Assembly: GCA_963575745.1 (NCBI GenBank)
Contig: CAUYUJ010017915.1
Coordinates: forward strand, 740,506 to 804,505
Direction: 5' to 3'
DNA: 64,000 nt
Source: Prorocentrum cordatum
Taxonomy: Eukaryota > Sar > Dinophyceae > Prorocentrales > Prorocentraceae
Within the stretch, counting starts at the first letter, position 1. Every line of letters starts with the position of its first letter. The position numbers and the translations under genes were made by a program. Shown in pieces: positions 39,830 to 50,389 of this stretch. The notes beneath the pieces are model-generated. The model saw nothing but the letters and a program-made list of their open reading frames with translations, was not told the origin of the DNA and ran no database searches.

Positions 39830-41390
39830 CAGTAAGAATCCTTTGTGGGCGGTGTCGTTACGACTCCTTCTTTGGGGGACTTCAATCGCAACGCCTCTGC
39901 GGAGGGTTTCGATCGGGATCCTCCTGTGGAGGGCTTCGCTCGGAATCCTTTTTGCGGGGGGTTCAGTGGGAGTCCTTCTGCGGGGGGGGGGGCAAGAGGA
40001 CTCGCCAGCGCAATGCCAACGTAACGCCTAAGCAGTGCTATCGCAATGCCAAACCAATGCCACGGGGATCCCAATCCAAATGCCAATGCAATGCCAATGG
40101 GGAGAGCCTTTTGTGGGTAGATGTTGATCAGTAGCCCTATTGCTTGAGAGTTTCTATAGGAATCGTTGTTCGAAATGGAGGCACAAGGACTCGCTGGGGC
40201 AATGCTTGCGCAGTGCAAAAGCAGCGCCCAATCCAATGCTAATGGGGGAGTCTTCTCGCTCGGTAGATTACAATCAGAATCCTGTTTTGGACGGTGTCAT
40301 TACGAATCCTTCTTCGGATGTTTTCAATCGAAATGCCTTTGTGGAGGGTTTCGATGGGGGTCCTTTTTTGTGGGGAGTTTCTCTAGGAATCCTTCTCGCG
40401 GGGGGTTCCGTTGGAGTCCTTTTGCGGAGGGGGCCAATAGGACTCGCCAGCGCAATGCCAACGCAATGCCGAAGCAATGCCATCGCAATGCTAAACCACT
40501 GCCAGGGCGGTCCCAATCGAATGCCACTGCAATGCCAATGGGGGGCTTTTATACATTCCAACCAGAATATAGCGTGTGGGGGGTCTCATTCGGAACCGTT
40601 TTGCATGCGAAGCTGGGCGCTCGGTCTCGCCAGCGCAATACCAACGCAGTGCCAACGGAATGCCAAACCAACACCAACGCGATCCAAATTTGATGCCAGT
40701 GCAACGCCAATGGGGTGGATTGCTTGTGGTAGCGTTCAGTTAAAATCTCTCTAAGAACCGTTTTGTGGAATATATTATCCACGAAAAGTATCCTGCTAAG
40801 GACCCTTCTTCGGAGGACTGCATGAAGCATCCTTCTGTGGAGGGATTCGCATGAAACCCTTTTTGTGGAGGATTGCAATGTCAATTATGATTGTTGGGGG
40901 GTCCGAAGGCATCATTCTTGTAGACGCATTCAATCGGAATCCCTTTGTGGAGCGTTGGGCTGGGACTCGCCAGCGCAATGCCATCGCAATGCCAACGCGC
41001 TGCCATCCCAATGCCAACGCAATACCGATGCGATGCCAAACCGTTACCAAACCAATGCCAATGCAATGCCAATTGCATGATTCCAGTCTGTCAACAGATT
41101 CCAACAGAAATCATTATGTGGACGATTTGGTTAGGGATCCTTCTTCGGAGGATGCCGATCGGACTGTTCTTATGGGGGGTCTCGGCAGGAATCCTTCTGT
41201 GGAGGGCTTGGCAATGAAGTCTTCATGCGGGTGCTATCAAAAATGAACCCTTCGTGTGGAAGGTTTCAATCGGAATTCTTAGATGGTGGGAGCCACTAGA
41301 AGTCGCCAGCGCAACGCCAAAGCAGTGCCAACGCAATGCCAAACCAATGCCATGGCAATCCCAATGAAATGCCTGGGGGAAAACGCTTGT
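39830..41390 (+). repeat. Two-module mosaic array
   Basis: Module 1 is a ~30-bp unit around AATCCTTTTGTGGAGGGTTT with TCGATCGG variants. Module 2 is a 10-11-bp unit CAATGCCAACG or CAATGCCAAACC. Blocks of module 1 alternate with blocks of module 2; the junction GACTCGCCAGCGCAATGCC or a variant appears near 39,994, 40,190, 40,440, 40,625, 40,965 and 41,298, so block spacing is irregular. All plus and minus frames here reflect the repeat. Confidence 0.85.
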
Positions 41391-41424
41391 TCGCCGCCGG
41401 AGGGGAAGTGCCTGGGGGGGCATC

Positions 41425-41560
41425 CGATGTTGAAGCCGCGGTGTTCCGAGGCCCCCCCCCCCCGGGCCGCAAGACTCGGTCAAAGGGAGGTTCAAGTCGT
41501 GGTGTTTTGAGGCGCCCCCCCCCCGGCCGCGAAACGCAGAAGGGCCTCAAGAGGACTCCC
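41425..41560 (+). repeat. Tandem C-run repeat
   Basis: GTGTTCCGAGGCCCC..CCGGGCCGCAAGAC and GTGTTTTGAGGCGCCC..CCGGCCGCGAAAC are two copies about 78 bp apart, each with a run of 10-13 C. Confidence 0.8.
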
Positions 41561-41669
41561 GGCTGACCAATTCCTATTAAGCACCTGCGGATTTGTTGGT
41601 TGCATCCCTGGGGCTCGAAATTTGCCAGCCAGCTGAAAATTGTTCTTCATGGGGTTTTGGAGAGACTAT

Positions 41670-41718
41670 TTTGAATGTGTCGTCCAAAATATGGGTGTAG
41701 GGGGACATGCCCGACCCA
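41670..41718 (+). mobile_element. Family B, right-end fragment
   Basis: TTTGAATGTGTCGTCCAAAA then GTAGGGGGACATGCCCGACC equals the right end of the family-B element; the left end is not recognisable upstream. Confidence 0.6.
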
Positions 41719-42205
41719 ATCTTAGCGGGTTTCAAGGTGCCACCCACTGAGCCACTTGAGAATCATCACAGGTCTTTCAGCTGGCCCAAACCAAAGGGAC
41801 ACAAGGAATTCTGTTCCAACATGTGCTTCAGATGCGGCCCCAAGAGTCCACGCGAGCCCAATGAGGGCCTCTTAGTTCCTCAGTCCCTCCTTTGAACTTC
41901 CTCCCTAATCGATCTTACCTTTTTGTCTTGCCACCTCCTTTCTCCTTCCTCCGTGCTCCTCCATCCTGCCCTCCTTCTTCCCCTCCCGCTGTTTATGTTT
42001 CCGCCGTCCCCTTGCTTGACTCTTGCTGATTCCTGCTGCGGCCCGGACTCTTGCTTCCCACTCTTCTTTCCCTCTTCGTTCTTCCCTTCCCTCTCCAGCC
42101 CTTCCTATTCGACCTCCTGCCCTGGTTCCGATGGCTCTTTCATCTGTTTCACTATCCATACGCTATCCGAGCTCCACGTTCCCTGGGTTCTCGGGTTCGT
42201 CGGAT
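41719..42205. other. No gene seen
   Basis: Short CCCCAAGAG words at 41,840 and a T/C-rich stretch at 41,930-42,120; otherwise featureless. Confidence 0.45.
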
Positions 42206-42209
42206 GTCT

Positions 42210-42490
42210 TGCGCTCGATCGCAGTGCATTGGCTTGCATAGCATGTGTATTGTTTGGTGGTGCTTCGCAGCGAATTCCTGTTGTTTTGTCTGGATTCGCA
42301 TTGCATTGCATTTCCTTACAGTTGCCAGTTGCTTTGCGAGCTGATCATCGAACTGCTCTGCGCTTTTGTTGCGTTACGATGGGTTGTCGCTACATCCGAT
42401 TAACATGATAATACGGATTGCATTTAATTTCCACTGCAAAGCGTTCAATTCATTTCGCGTCTTTGCACTGTTTTGCATTGCGTCGCGTTG
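42210..42490 (-). repeat. Reverse-oriented patch of the CAATGCC module
   Basis: GCATTGC, TTGCATTG and GTTGCTTTGCG words, much diverged, in the same orientation as the patch at 8.15 kb. Confidence 0.45.
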
Positions 42491-42759
42491 ACGATGCCTA
42501 GGCGTACATCTGACAGTAATGGTTGGTCCGCTTTTGTGCGACTTCTTCAACGCATGGCCATTCATGTATGGGCATGTGCGTACATGCATGCAGTAGTGAA
42601 TTTGTCCACGGCGGGTGTTTGCTGGAGCCTAGGCGCGCGAAACGGACGTGTGGTTCTAGCAAGAGGCTCCCGGGGCGTGGCCGTTTCCCCCATGGCAGTG
42701 CCGTGGAGGTCGTGGGCCTCGGACAGCCCCGGGTGGCCCCCGATGGCCCAAATTTGTTT

Positions 42760-42930
42760 CCAAGAGGCACCGAAGCGCCCCAATAGTGCTGAAAGAGGGT
42801 TCCCAAAAAGGGCCCAAGAGCCAACAAGTCACCCAATCCCATGGGAACGCGCCTGTTTTGGTACATTCGCATTCTTCGTTTCAGCAGCATCTAAGACGGG
42901 CCAGGCTTCCCCCAAGACGGTCTCAGAGGC
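42760..42930 (+). repeat. CCAAGA-family repeat
   Basis: CCAAGAGGCACCGAAGCGCC, AAGGGCCCAAGAGCC and CCCCCAAGACGG units. Confidence 0.7.
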
Positions 42931-43094
42931 CCCCAGAGGGGGGTATTCAGGAGGCCCCTGCCCCCCCCCCCTACCACCCCCCCACCCCACCCCCCTCCGT
43001 TCCCCCTTCCTGCCCCCTCCCCTACTGACCTACTTACCTACGACGTTACCGACTTACCTACGACGTTTATGTTCTCTGTTCGTTTTCACTTTCT

Positions 43095-43160
43095 CGGGAC
43101 TGGCGGCGACGACGACGACGAAGACGACGACGACAGCGTCACACACACACACACACATGT
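43095..43160 (+). repeat. GAC array followed by CA array
   Basis: (GAC)n then (CA)n; immediately followed by CTTGTGG|GTGAGC, a donor-like site. Confidence 0.85.
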
Positions 43161-43275
43161 CTTGTGGGTGAGCATCACACTTCCCGCAGAAGAATTTTAC
43201 GGCCCATGCTATGCTTGTACCCTCGCCACCAGCTGCAGACAAGAGTGGCGCCTTTAATCATCCAGCGTCCACATG

Positions 43276-43380
43276 CAGATTGCCCGGCGCCTCCGGCGCC
43301 CCCTGCCTGGCGCGCGGAACGCGCCAGGGAGGGAGTCCAGCGCGAATCTAAGAAATCCGCGCGGAGCGCCAGAAGATTTG
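43276..43380 (+). mobile_element. Foldback family A, copy 4 (left arm lost)
   Basis: GCCCGGCGCCTCCGGCGCCC, CGCGCCAGGGAGGGAGTCCA and AAGAAATCCGCGCGGA are the core and right arm of the family-A element. An acceptor-like TATTGCACCAG ends at 43,416, 36 bp beyond it. Confidence 0.75.
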
Positions 43381-43416
43381 TTTACGTGGTTGTTTCTTCT
43401 TCGTCTATTGCACCAG

Positions 43417-43619
43417 GCGAGGCGTGGCCAACGAAGACCGCGCTCGCGCTCGCAGAGATTCAGATGCGTGCGCGTCTTTCTGCAGCGGAGGTTGCGATTC
43501 GCGAGGACCGCATTTCCCGTAGAACGCAGATATTTGTTGCAGCCTCCAGAGCAGCCGTAGCGCAAAGTTGCGCCTCATACCGCTTAGCGTTGACATATTG
43601 CCTAGAGTGGCGATGCTAA
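43417..43619 (+). CDS. Possible terminal exon behind a family-A repeat
   Basis: After the CAG at 43,414-43,416 the open frame reads EAWPTKTALALAEIQMRARL then SAAEVAIREDRISRRTQIFV and ends ...CLEWRC with TAA at 43,617. The composition is that of an alpha-helical protein, unlike the surrounding repeat translations. The arrangement (family-A element, short spacer, CAG, coding sequence) parallels the GH5 introner. A donor-like GGAACAG|GTATGC follows at about 43,646. No homology recognised and no upstream exon identified. Confidence 0.3.
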
Positions 43620-43849
43620 CAGCGGACATCTGGTTTGCTGGAACAGGTATGCTTTCCTGGTGGCTGGTTTTGTCAACAAAAATAAATAAAAAAAACAAGG
43701 TATTTGCAACTCGTTCCGAGCTTCGCGCGTCCAGAGATACCTCTCGATGCTGAAGAGGAGGATTCGAGTGGATTCCCAGAATCTGCCAGGCCCGGGTCCC
43801 GGCCCCCGGGCCGGCCCCTCCCTTGTGCTTCGGTGTCTCTTCTTTCCGG

Positions 43850-44170
43850 GACCTCCCCTGGCGACCCCTGGAGGGCCCAGAAAGCCAGATAATCTTCCAA
43901 GGCCACCCAAGACAGCTTGCGGCTGGCCCTCAAGGCCGCCAGAAGCGCCCCACGAGAGCTTCAAGACGGCCCCAGATGACACCGCGACAGCGCCAAGGCG
44001 CCCCAAAACGCCCCAAGACGCCCCCAAGAGGCCCCCAAAAAGGCCACCTAAGAATCAAAAGCCGTCCCATTCATTTTAACATCCGCGTGTTTTGCAGATT
44101 CGCCTCTTGGGTTTTCACAGCGTCCACAACGTCCCAAGAGGCTCCCAAGACGGCTCCCAAGATGGTTATC
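43850..44170 (+). repeat. CCAAGA-family repeat
   Basis: GGCCACCCAAGACAGC, CGCCCCAAGACGCCCCCAAG and CCCAAGAGGCTCCCAAGACG units with an AT-richer break at 44,045-44,120. Confidence 0.8.
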
Positions 44171-44179
44171 ACAGGTCCT

Positions 44180-44635
44180 GGCCCCGTCCGCTGATGATTT
44201 CATTCGCCAGCTCCCGTCGAGTCGAATTTTCAAGAAATATTGAATATCCAACAGGGTAGCGGCATACCGGCGAGGCTCATTCAAGCAGCTGGATTGAGCT
44301 CAATTCATTCATTGAGTGTCTTCCTGTATGACCGTTGACTGATTGTTTTGATGAGCCAGTAACCCAGTCGCGCATTGGGCGCAACGCACGACGCCACACA
44401 GCTTTGCATGCCTTTGTCTGTACGAAGGCGCACTGGCCAAGGCAACCAGCAGGATACGTCGCTTGGTGTCTGCGTGGTTTGGGGGGGGCGTATTGGAGGG
44501 TCTGCGCAGTGATCAACCAGGGCAGCAGCATACTGGCGAGGCTTTTCACGCAGCCAGGCTTGCTACTCTGGCGCGTCTCTTTTGATGATTGGCAGTTGAA
44601 CTAGCAGTCGTGCCTCTGGCGCTGCGCATGGCGCC
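44180..44635. other. No gene seen; short internal duplication
   Basis: GGGTAGCGGCATACCGGCGAGGCT (shown here only by position, 44,255-44,277) and CAGCAGCATACTGGCGAGGC at 44,523-44,542 are related; no coding call. Confidence 0.45.
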
Positions 44636-44639
44636 ACAC

Positions 44640-44945
44640 AGGGAGGTACACTGGCAAAAAACAAAGACGGCCCCGGAGGCCCCGAAGAGAGTTTTGGGAC
44701 TGTCCAAGAATGGCCTAAGACGGCCCAGAAGGCCCCCATGAGGGCACAAGAAAGCCAAAGGACAGGGCCAAGAGCCTTGGCCCAAAGAGGCCCCCAGGAG
44801 GCCCGAAGAAGCTCCCACGAGGCCCCAGGAGGCCCCAAAGGGACCCCAAGAGGCCTCCAAGAGGCCCTGGAGGCCCCTGGGAGGCCTCTAGGAGACCCCC
44901 ACGAGGCCACAAACGGGCCTCTGAAAGACTTCCCCTAAGACTTCC
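44640..44945 (+). repeat. CCAAGA-family repeat
   Basis: GACGGCCCCGGAGGCCCCGA, CCCCAAGAGGCCTCCAAGAG and GGAGGCCCC units. Confidence 0.8.
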
Positions 44946-44999
44946 CAAGAAACGTTCATATACATCGAATTACGAGAGGCCTCTGAACGGCACGCGTTT

Positions 45000-45095
45000 T
45001 GTCTCTCTGTGTATGTATATGCATGAACGTACGCATGTATGTATGCATCCACGATTGTATGTATGTGTTCATGTATGTATGCAGTTATGAGAAAA
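45000..45095 (+). repeat. ATGT/ATGC microsatellite
   Basis: TGTATGTATATGCATGAACG and ATGTATGTATGC units. Confidence 0.85.
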
Positions 45096-45104
45096 GAAAG
45101 AACA

Positions 45105-45590
45105 CTTGGCCTGGCGAAGGGCCCACCCCTATGCAGCTGTTTGTAGCTCAGGGCGCGGCCCTCTCTTCAAATACTGCGCGACGCGGGTAGACCGGATAGA
45201 GGGTCGCTGCGGAGCTAGCGCGCGTAGTCATGCTGAGCTCCCTGTTGGGCGCGATCCGCGTGAAGGGGATGGCCGCCGCGCGAGCGCGCCCACTGATGCC
45301 GTATGTGGAGCTCCTTGTGGAGCGCGATCCGCGTTCAGCGGCGCCGAAACGGGCGTGGGGACGCCATGCGATTGCCCATGGATGCCATAGATGGAGGCCC
45401 TCGCGGGGACGATACGCGTCGGGGGCTGCGTCGGGGGTGTGCCGAAATGTGTGGAGGGACGCCATGCAATCTCGCCTGTTGGAGTCGTCGGTGAGGGGTG
45501 TGCCGACATGGGCGTGAAGACGCCATGCGAACCTTCTCTCTGGGGCCGTAGGTGAAGCTCCTTTCGGGCCATGATCCCTGCCAGGGCGGT
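45105..45590 (+). repeat. Diverged tandem array related to the 78-bp array
   Basis: The left flank GCCTGGCGAAGGGCCCACCC..TATGCAGCTG resembles 55,525-55,552. It is followed by about five degenerate units with GGAGCTCC.TG.GG..GCGATCCGCGT and GTGTGCCGA.AT...TG....GACGCCATGC, in the style of the 55.6-57.0 kb array. Confidence 0.55.
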
Positions 45591-45639
45591 GGAGAACAGC
45601 TGCCCATGTATTCCCGGAGACCTCTCTGGGAATATTCAG

Positions 45640-45690
45640 CAGGAGGAGGAGGACGAGGAGGAGGAGGAGGAGGAGGAGGAGGAGGAGTTA
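45640..45690 (+). repeat. GGA array
   Basis: Short (GGA)n. Confidence 0.95.
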
Positions 45691-45729
45691 CGGAGTTACG
45701 GCTATTGCGACCATGTCGGTTACAATTAA

Positions 45730-46240
45730 GCCTCGCCCGCTCAGAGGACCTCGGAGAGATTGCGAAGCAATACGTACATGGGCACTCCTCCCCCTGATCA
45801 CGACGAGGGCCGCGACGACCAGGAAGCCCCGCAACAGGACAGTGTAGCCGTTCACCATGTTGCGCGAGACGCTCATGTCCCTCCAGCTGTCGATGTCCAG
45901 GGGCGTGATGAGAAACCCGGAAATACAATGAATTGAAACCGCAAGAGCGCCTCTGACACCAAGCAAACATCGAATATACAGTCCCACAAGCAAGAATAAG
46001 CAATCATATATGCCTTGCTTACCCTGCGGGCCTGGGCCAGGCTCAGCCGAAATATAGCCAAACCCCCTCCGATGCCGTGGAGAAGAGCCCGACTCTTGCA
46101 GTGGCCGCAACAAAATGCCCGAGCGAAAAAAGTCCACCCACCAAAACACATAGCTACTGGTTTTTGCAGTCGTCGTTTTGGCGTTAAAGTAAGGAGTGAA
46201 GCAAACGTGGAAGGCTGCCCTGGCTGCTCCGTAACCCTGT
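45730..46240. other. No gene seen
   Basis: The minus-strand frame 45,873-46,427 (184 codons) ends in hydrophobic segments (WTFFARAFCCGHC, YSCLWDCIFDVCLV) but matches nothing I know. Confidence 0.4.
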
Positions 46241-46913
46241 TCAACTCGGCCAAGACACCTGACGTGAAAGCGACAGCCTCACTTTGCCGACGGTCAGACA
46301 CGGCAGCAGCGGTTCCGCCCCGCAGACTCTCGCCATCTGCAACCAGCGCCGCGCGCCGCCTGGCCCATGCGCCGCCGTCGGCCGACGACACGCCAGGGCG
46401 GGGCTGTGGGGGATCCTGCGAACCCACTCATCCTGGCCTTTCGCACCCTCCTTCAGCACGTGGTGCGCCAGGCTGTTCGGCCGCAAATGCCACAACCTTC
46501 GGAGAAAGGTGACCAGCGTCAGGGGCACCTCCAGGGGCTGCCAACTCCACCTCGCCGCCCGCCTGCACCGCCTCGCCATCCCTCCCCAGGGCAGCCTTCT
46601 CCCGCGGGAGCCCCGCTGAGGCTGCGGGTAACTTCGAGGTCGATGTTGGTGCCGACGCGCCAGCCTGCTCGCCCTCAGGCGCCCGGCCTGGAGGAGGTAC
46701 AGGACGGGCTCCATCAGCTGCACCAGCCGGCTCGCCAGCCAACGCTTGGCGGAGCGCTTGGGCGATGCTTGTCAGGCCCTGGCCCCTGAGCCGTTCGATC
46801 TCCGTGAAGGCGTGCAGGAGCCGCATGGCCGCGAGCCCATCCGCACGTGCATACTGAGCTCGGCGCTCGGCCGCAGTGCGATTGGGCCAGCGGCGCCGCG
46901 GCGCCTGATCCAT
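46241..46913 (-). pseudogene. Minus-strand coding relic, dinoflagellate repeat protein type
   Basis: From 46,913 downward the frame reads MDQAPRRRWPNRTAAERRAQ then YARADGLAAMRLLHAFTEIE and LTSIAQALRQALAGEP. A basic 'R-x-x-A-E-R-R-A-Q' start followed by an alpha-helical stretch recurs, in my memory, in many dinoflagellate retroelement-associated proteins. The rest is Ala/Gly/Pro-rich linker, with a change of frame suspected near 46,428-46,500. No upstream ORF, no RT nearby. Either a LINE ORF1 remnant or a small unrelated gene. Confidence 0.35.
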
Positions 46914-47009
46914 GGCGAGGCCGGAGCGCGAGGCGAGAGGAAATGGTGGGAGCGGGAGCTCCTATGGTGCTAGCTTGGGGTTCGCGCCAGAATGGCTCGA
47001 GCCAAGCTG

Positions 47010-47545
47010 GTCACTGGAGGAGGAGGAGGAGGAGGAGGAGGAGGAGGAGGACGAGCAGGAGGAGGACGAGCACGAGAGCTGGTCACTGAGGAGGAGGAGG
47101 AGGAGGGAGGAAGAGGAGTAGCTGCAAACGGAGGGGAGGAGGAGGAGGAGGAGGAGGAGGAGGAGGAGGGGAGGAGGAGGAGAGGGGGAGGAAGGGAGGA
47201 GGAGGAGGAAGAAGGAGGAGGGAGGAGGAAGAGGAGGAGGAGGGAGGAGAGGAGGAACAGCAGGACATGGGACAGAAAGGAGGAAAAGCAGGAGGAAGAA
47301 AAGGAGGACTAAGAGTGTTGAAAATGGAGCAACGAGGAGGAGGAGGAGGAGGAGGAGGAGCAGGAGGAGGAGGAGGAGGAGGAGGGAATGAGGAGGAGAG
47401 CCGTAGCAGAAGCAGGATTAGGAGGCAGGAGAAGGAGTAGGAGGAATAGGAGGGAGGAAACGGAGTAGCTGCAAACGGAGGGGAGGAGGAGGAGGAGGAG
47501 GAGGAGGAGGAGGAGGAGGAGGAGGAGGAGGAGGACGATGACGAG
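47010..47545 (+). repeat. GGA arrays
   Basis: Three blocks of GGA separated by short unique pieces. TAGCTGCAAACGGAGGGGAG occurs at about 47,120 and 47,468, so part of the block is duplicated ~348 bp apart. Confidence 0.95.
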
Positions 47546-47689
47546 TGAGGGGGAGGGAGCCGAGGCGGATGTAGACTCTGCAACGCCTGCATGCAGCGGT
47601 CTTTGCTAGCAATGTCGCCGATCAGACGAGCGAAAACGAGAGCCGTAACACATGGCACAGTTGTGAGTAGAATCTAGCGCGCGAAGCGC

Positions 47690-47910
47690 AGGCGTGACTC
47701 TAGTATGCATGCACGCATGCATGTATGTATGGATGGATGCATGCATGCAAGTATATACAGAGAGACATCCGAGTGTACATGTATGCATGTATGTATGTAT
47801 GCGTGTATGTATGCATGCATGTAGGCATGTAGGTGTGTAGGTAGGTAGGTATGTAGGCATGTAGGCATGTAGGCATGTATGTATGTATGTATGTATGTAT
47901 ATATATGTAT
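47690..47910 (+). repeat. ATGT/ATGC/AGGT tetranucleotide array
   Basis: About 220 bp of GCATGCATGTATGTATGG and GTAGGTAGGTATGTAGGC units. A GCGCGCGAAGCGCA motif precedes it at 47,678, as it does the microsatellite at 21.2 kb. Confidence 0.95.
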
Positions 47911-47919
47911 GGACAGCCC

Positions 47920-48200
47920 CCCCAGCATGCATTCCTGTTATTTTTATGTTGGCGATGTTATGCACTCCTCATCATGTCCTGCCCCCTCCTTGCTACACTC
48001 CCCTTCCTTTCCCACCAGTTCTCGCTCACGTCTTCCCCTGGCGTCAGCGGGGGCGTCTTTCGAATCCACTCGCGCGCGCGCTCTGGCCGCTAGGCTGGTG
48101 AACGCCCAACTGCAGCGCACTGCAGAAGATGCACACGACGCCTTCCCCCGAAGAGGGAACCCAAAATTGCGGCGACCATTCAGCACACACGATGTGTCCA
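47920..48200. other. No gene seen
   Basis: Short unique stretch with no supported feature. Confidence 0.4.
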
Positions 48201-48204
48201 AGAG

Positions 48205-48605
48205 GCACCGAACCCTGTGATCTCATTGGGGTTATTGGCCTGTTTGGGGTCTACTTCCGCAAGCCATATGATTTCACAGGGATGCCTGAACGCGTGGGAT
48301 TTCCGACCTCCGACGAAATTCTACACAGGGCCCTCCCCCAGGGCCGCGAATCCCAAGCATCCCGGTGAAGCCGCAGAGTTCGCGACGTCAGAGGGATTGT
48401 TGTGGTGTGCATCTCAGAAATCTCATGATTTCATCCAGGCGCTTGAGATCTTGGAATCTCCAGGGCTCAGAATTTGGGAAGCTCCGAAGTAGATCCTTGC
48501 CGGAGGGCGGGGGGCCCAGGAATCCCAAGCATCCAATTGAAATCGTAGGGCGCCAGAGATGCACGCCCCAGAAATCCCGATCATCCAAGTGAAATCGTAG
48601 GGTTT
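48205..48605 (+). repeat. Degenerate tandem repeat (ATGATTTCA / GAATCCCAAGCATCC)
   Basis: GAATCCCAAGCATCC occurs at about 48,348 and 48,520; ATGATTTCA at 48,269 and 48,424; AGAAATC.C.ATCA at 48,416 and 48,571. An old, badly eroded array. Confidence 0.55.
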
Positions 48606-49560
48606 GGGCCCCCCTGGCGACGCGAACATTGTGAATTCATTGGGGCGCTCGGGGTTCGCGGCCCGGGGGGCCCAGCGAAGTGGAGTTGTATATGCTCCCA
48701 GCCGAGACCTCGCGGCTCTCTGGGGGGCTGCGAACTGCGCAATTGTCGCTATTGTCGTGGGCTTCTGGAAGCCCAGCGCAATGGAGTTGTACACGCACCC
48801 AGCCGAGACCTCCCAGCTCCCTTGGGTGGCGGCGAACAGCTTAGTTGTCGCCAATTTCGTGGGCTCCTGGGAGGTCCAGCGGAGTGGAATTGTAAACGCG
48901 CCGAGTCGAAACTTCGTGGCTCATTGGGGGGCTGCGAACTGCGCAATTATGTTTATTTTTGTTGGCTTTTGGGAGGTCCAGCGCAGTGGAATCGTGCGCG
49001 CACCCAGCCGAAACCTCGCGGCCCCCTTGGGGGAGGAGGGGGGGGGAGGGCGAATTGCGCAACTGTCGCCATGCTCGTGGGCTCCTGTGGGGCCCAGCGG
49101 AGTGGAGTTGTATATACTCCCATTCGAGACCTCGCAGCTTAATGGGGGGCTGCGAAGTCCGCGAATGTCGCCATTCTTGTGGGCTCGTGGGGAGCCCAGA
49201 GCGGCCGAGATGTAAACGCACCCAGCCGAGGCCTCGCGGCCCCCTTGGGCGGCGGCGATGTGCTCAAGTGTCGCTTGTTTCGCGGGCTCCTGGGAGGCCC
49301 AGCGCAGTGGAGTTAGAACCACGCCCAGCCGACGCCGCGGCCCCCGGGGGGTCGCGTAGAGCGCAGATGTCGCCACTTTCGTCCAGCGGAGTTGGGGCGT
49401 AAACGCACCCAGCCGAGAACTTGCGGCTCCTTGGGGGGTTGCGAACTACGAAATTGTCACCACGTTCGCTGGCTCCTGCGGGGCCCAGCAGAGGGGATTC
49501 GCATGCATACCCAGCCGCGACCTCGCGGTTCCCTGGGGGCGGCGACTTGCGCAATTGCTC
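48605..49560 (+). repeat. ~102-bp tandem array, about nine units
   Basis: The landmark CCCAGCG (or TCCAGCG) starts units at about 48,671, 48,772, 48,875, 48,977, 49,093, 49,196, 49,298, 49,383 and 49,484. Each unit has GTGGAGTTGTA.AC.C, CCCAGCCGAGACCTCGCGGC, TTGGGGGGCTGCGAACTGCG and AATTGTCGCCAT. Spacings of 101, 103, 102, 116, 103, 102, 85 and 101 are not kept to multiples of three, so this is not a coding repeat. Confidence 0.9.
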
Positions 49561-49849
49561 TCGCGCGGGGTCCTTCAATATGTTCGTTCGGGCTGTGTTG
49601 ACAGGGCTGGGTCGTCACAGTGTATGGTTTTGGCGAGAGGGGAGGCTCAGGGAGGTGGTGGAGGGAGGCCGCGGCGATCATTGGCCCCCAAAGCCAAGCA
49701 AAACACAGTACTGTGTTTCCAGTTCCACACGCGCACAAGAAAACACGCCAAACATACACGGCGTCTCTTTGCGAAGAAAAGGGGCCAAACGTTTCGCGCG
49801 CGTTTGGTTGCTGGGTCCGGGGGCCTGAGGGCGGTGGCACTGTGGTTTT

Positions 49850-50095
49850 CGGTCGAGCTCCCTATGGGGCCGTGAAACGTGAGTGGGGTGTGCCGAAATG
49901 GATGTGGGGGGCGCATGCGGGCGGTGGCAGTGGGGCCTTCGGTGGAGTTCCCTATGGTGCCACGAAGCGTTGTATTGGGTGGGTGAAACGCAGGGAGGAC
50001 GGAGGAGGGGGGAGGGGGAGGGACGGAGGAGGAACGCGGGGACCGTGTTTTTCAAAACGAGGACCCAACACCACATGATGGTGGGCGCAACACGC
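49850..50095 (+). repeat. Short copy of the 78-bp array with its right flank
   Basis: Two units (GAGCTCCCTATGGGGCC, GCGCATGCGGGCGGTGGCAG, GGAGTTCCCTATGGTGCCAC) and then GTGAAACGCAGGGAGGACGG and ACGAGGACCCAACACCACAT, the same flank as at 57,020-57,125. Confidence 0.8.
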
Positions 50096-50169
50096 TATAT
50101 ATATATACGACCAACACATTACACCGAGGGCGCCACGCGCTATATAGATATATGTGATTGCTTGCGTCG

Positions 50170-50380
50170 TGCTGCGACGAAGAGTAGGAAGAGGAGGAGG
50201 AGAAGGAGGATGAGAAGGATACGTGATGTGCTGGAGTCGGGGGGAGAAGAGAAAGAGAAGGATGAAGAAGAGGGGGGCTGGGGGAGGAGGAGGAGGAGAA
50301 AGAGGAGGATCAGGAAGAGGAGGATCGGGGGGGGATAGCAGGAGGAGGAGGAGGAACAGGAGGAAAAGGAGGAGGCGTAC
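50170..50380 (+). repeat. GGA-rich array
   Basis: Degenerate GGA/GAA purine tract. Confidence 0.9.
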
Positions 50381-50389
50381 GACGACGAC

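Noticed and set aside
48605-49560. CRISPR-like regular array
   Set aside because: The whole ~102-bp unit is repeated, with no unique spacers of constant length, and the genome is eukaryotic.
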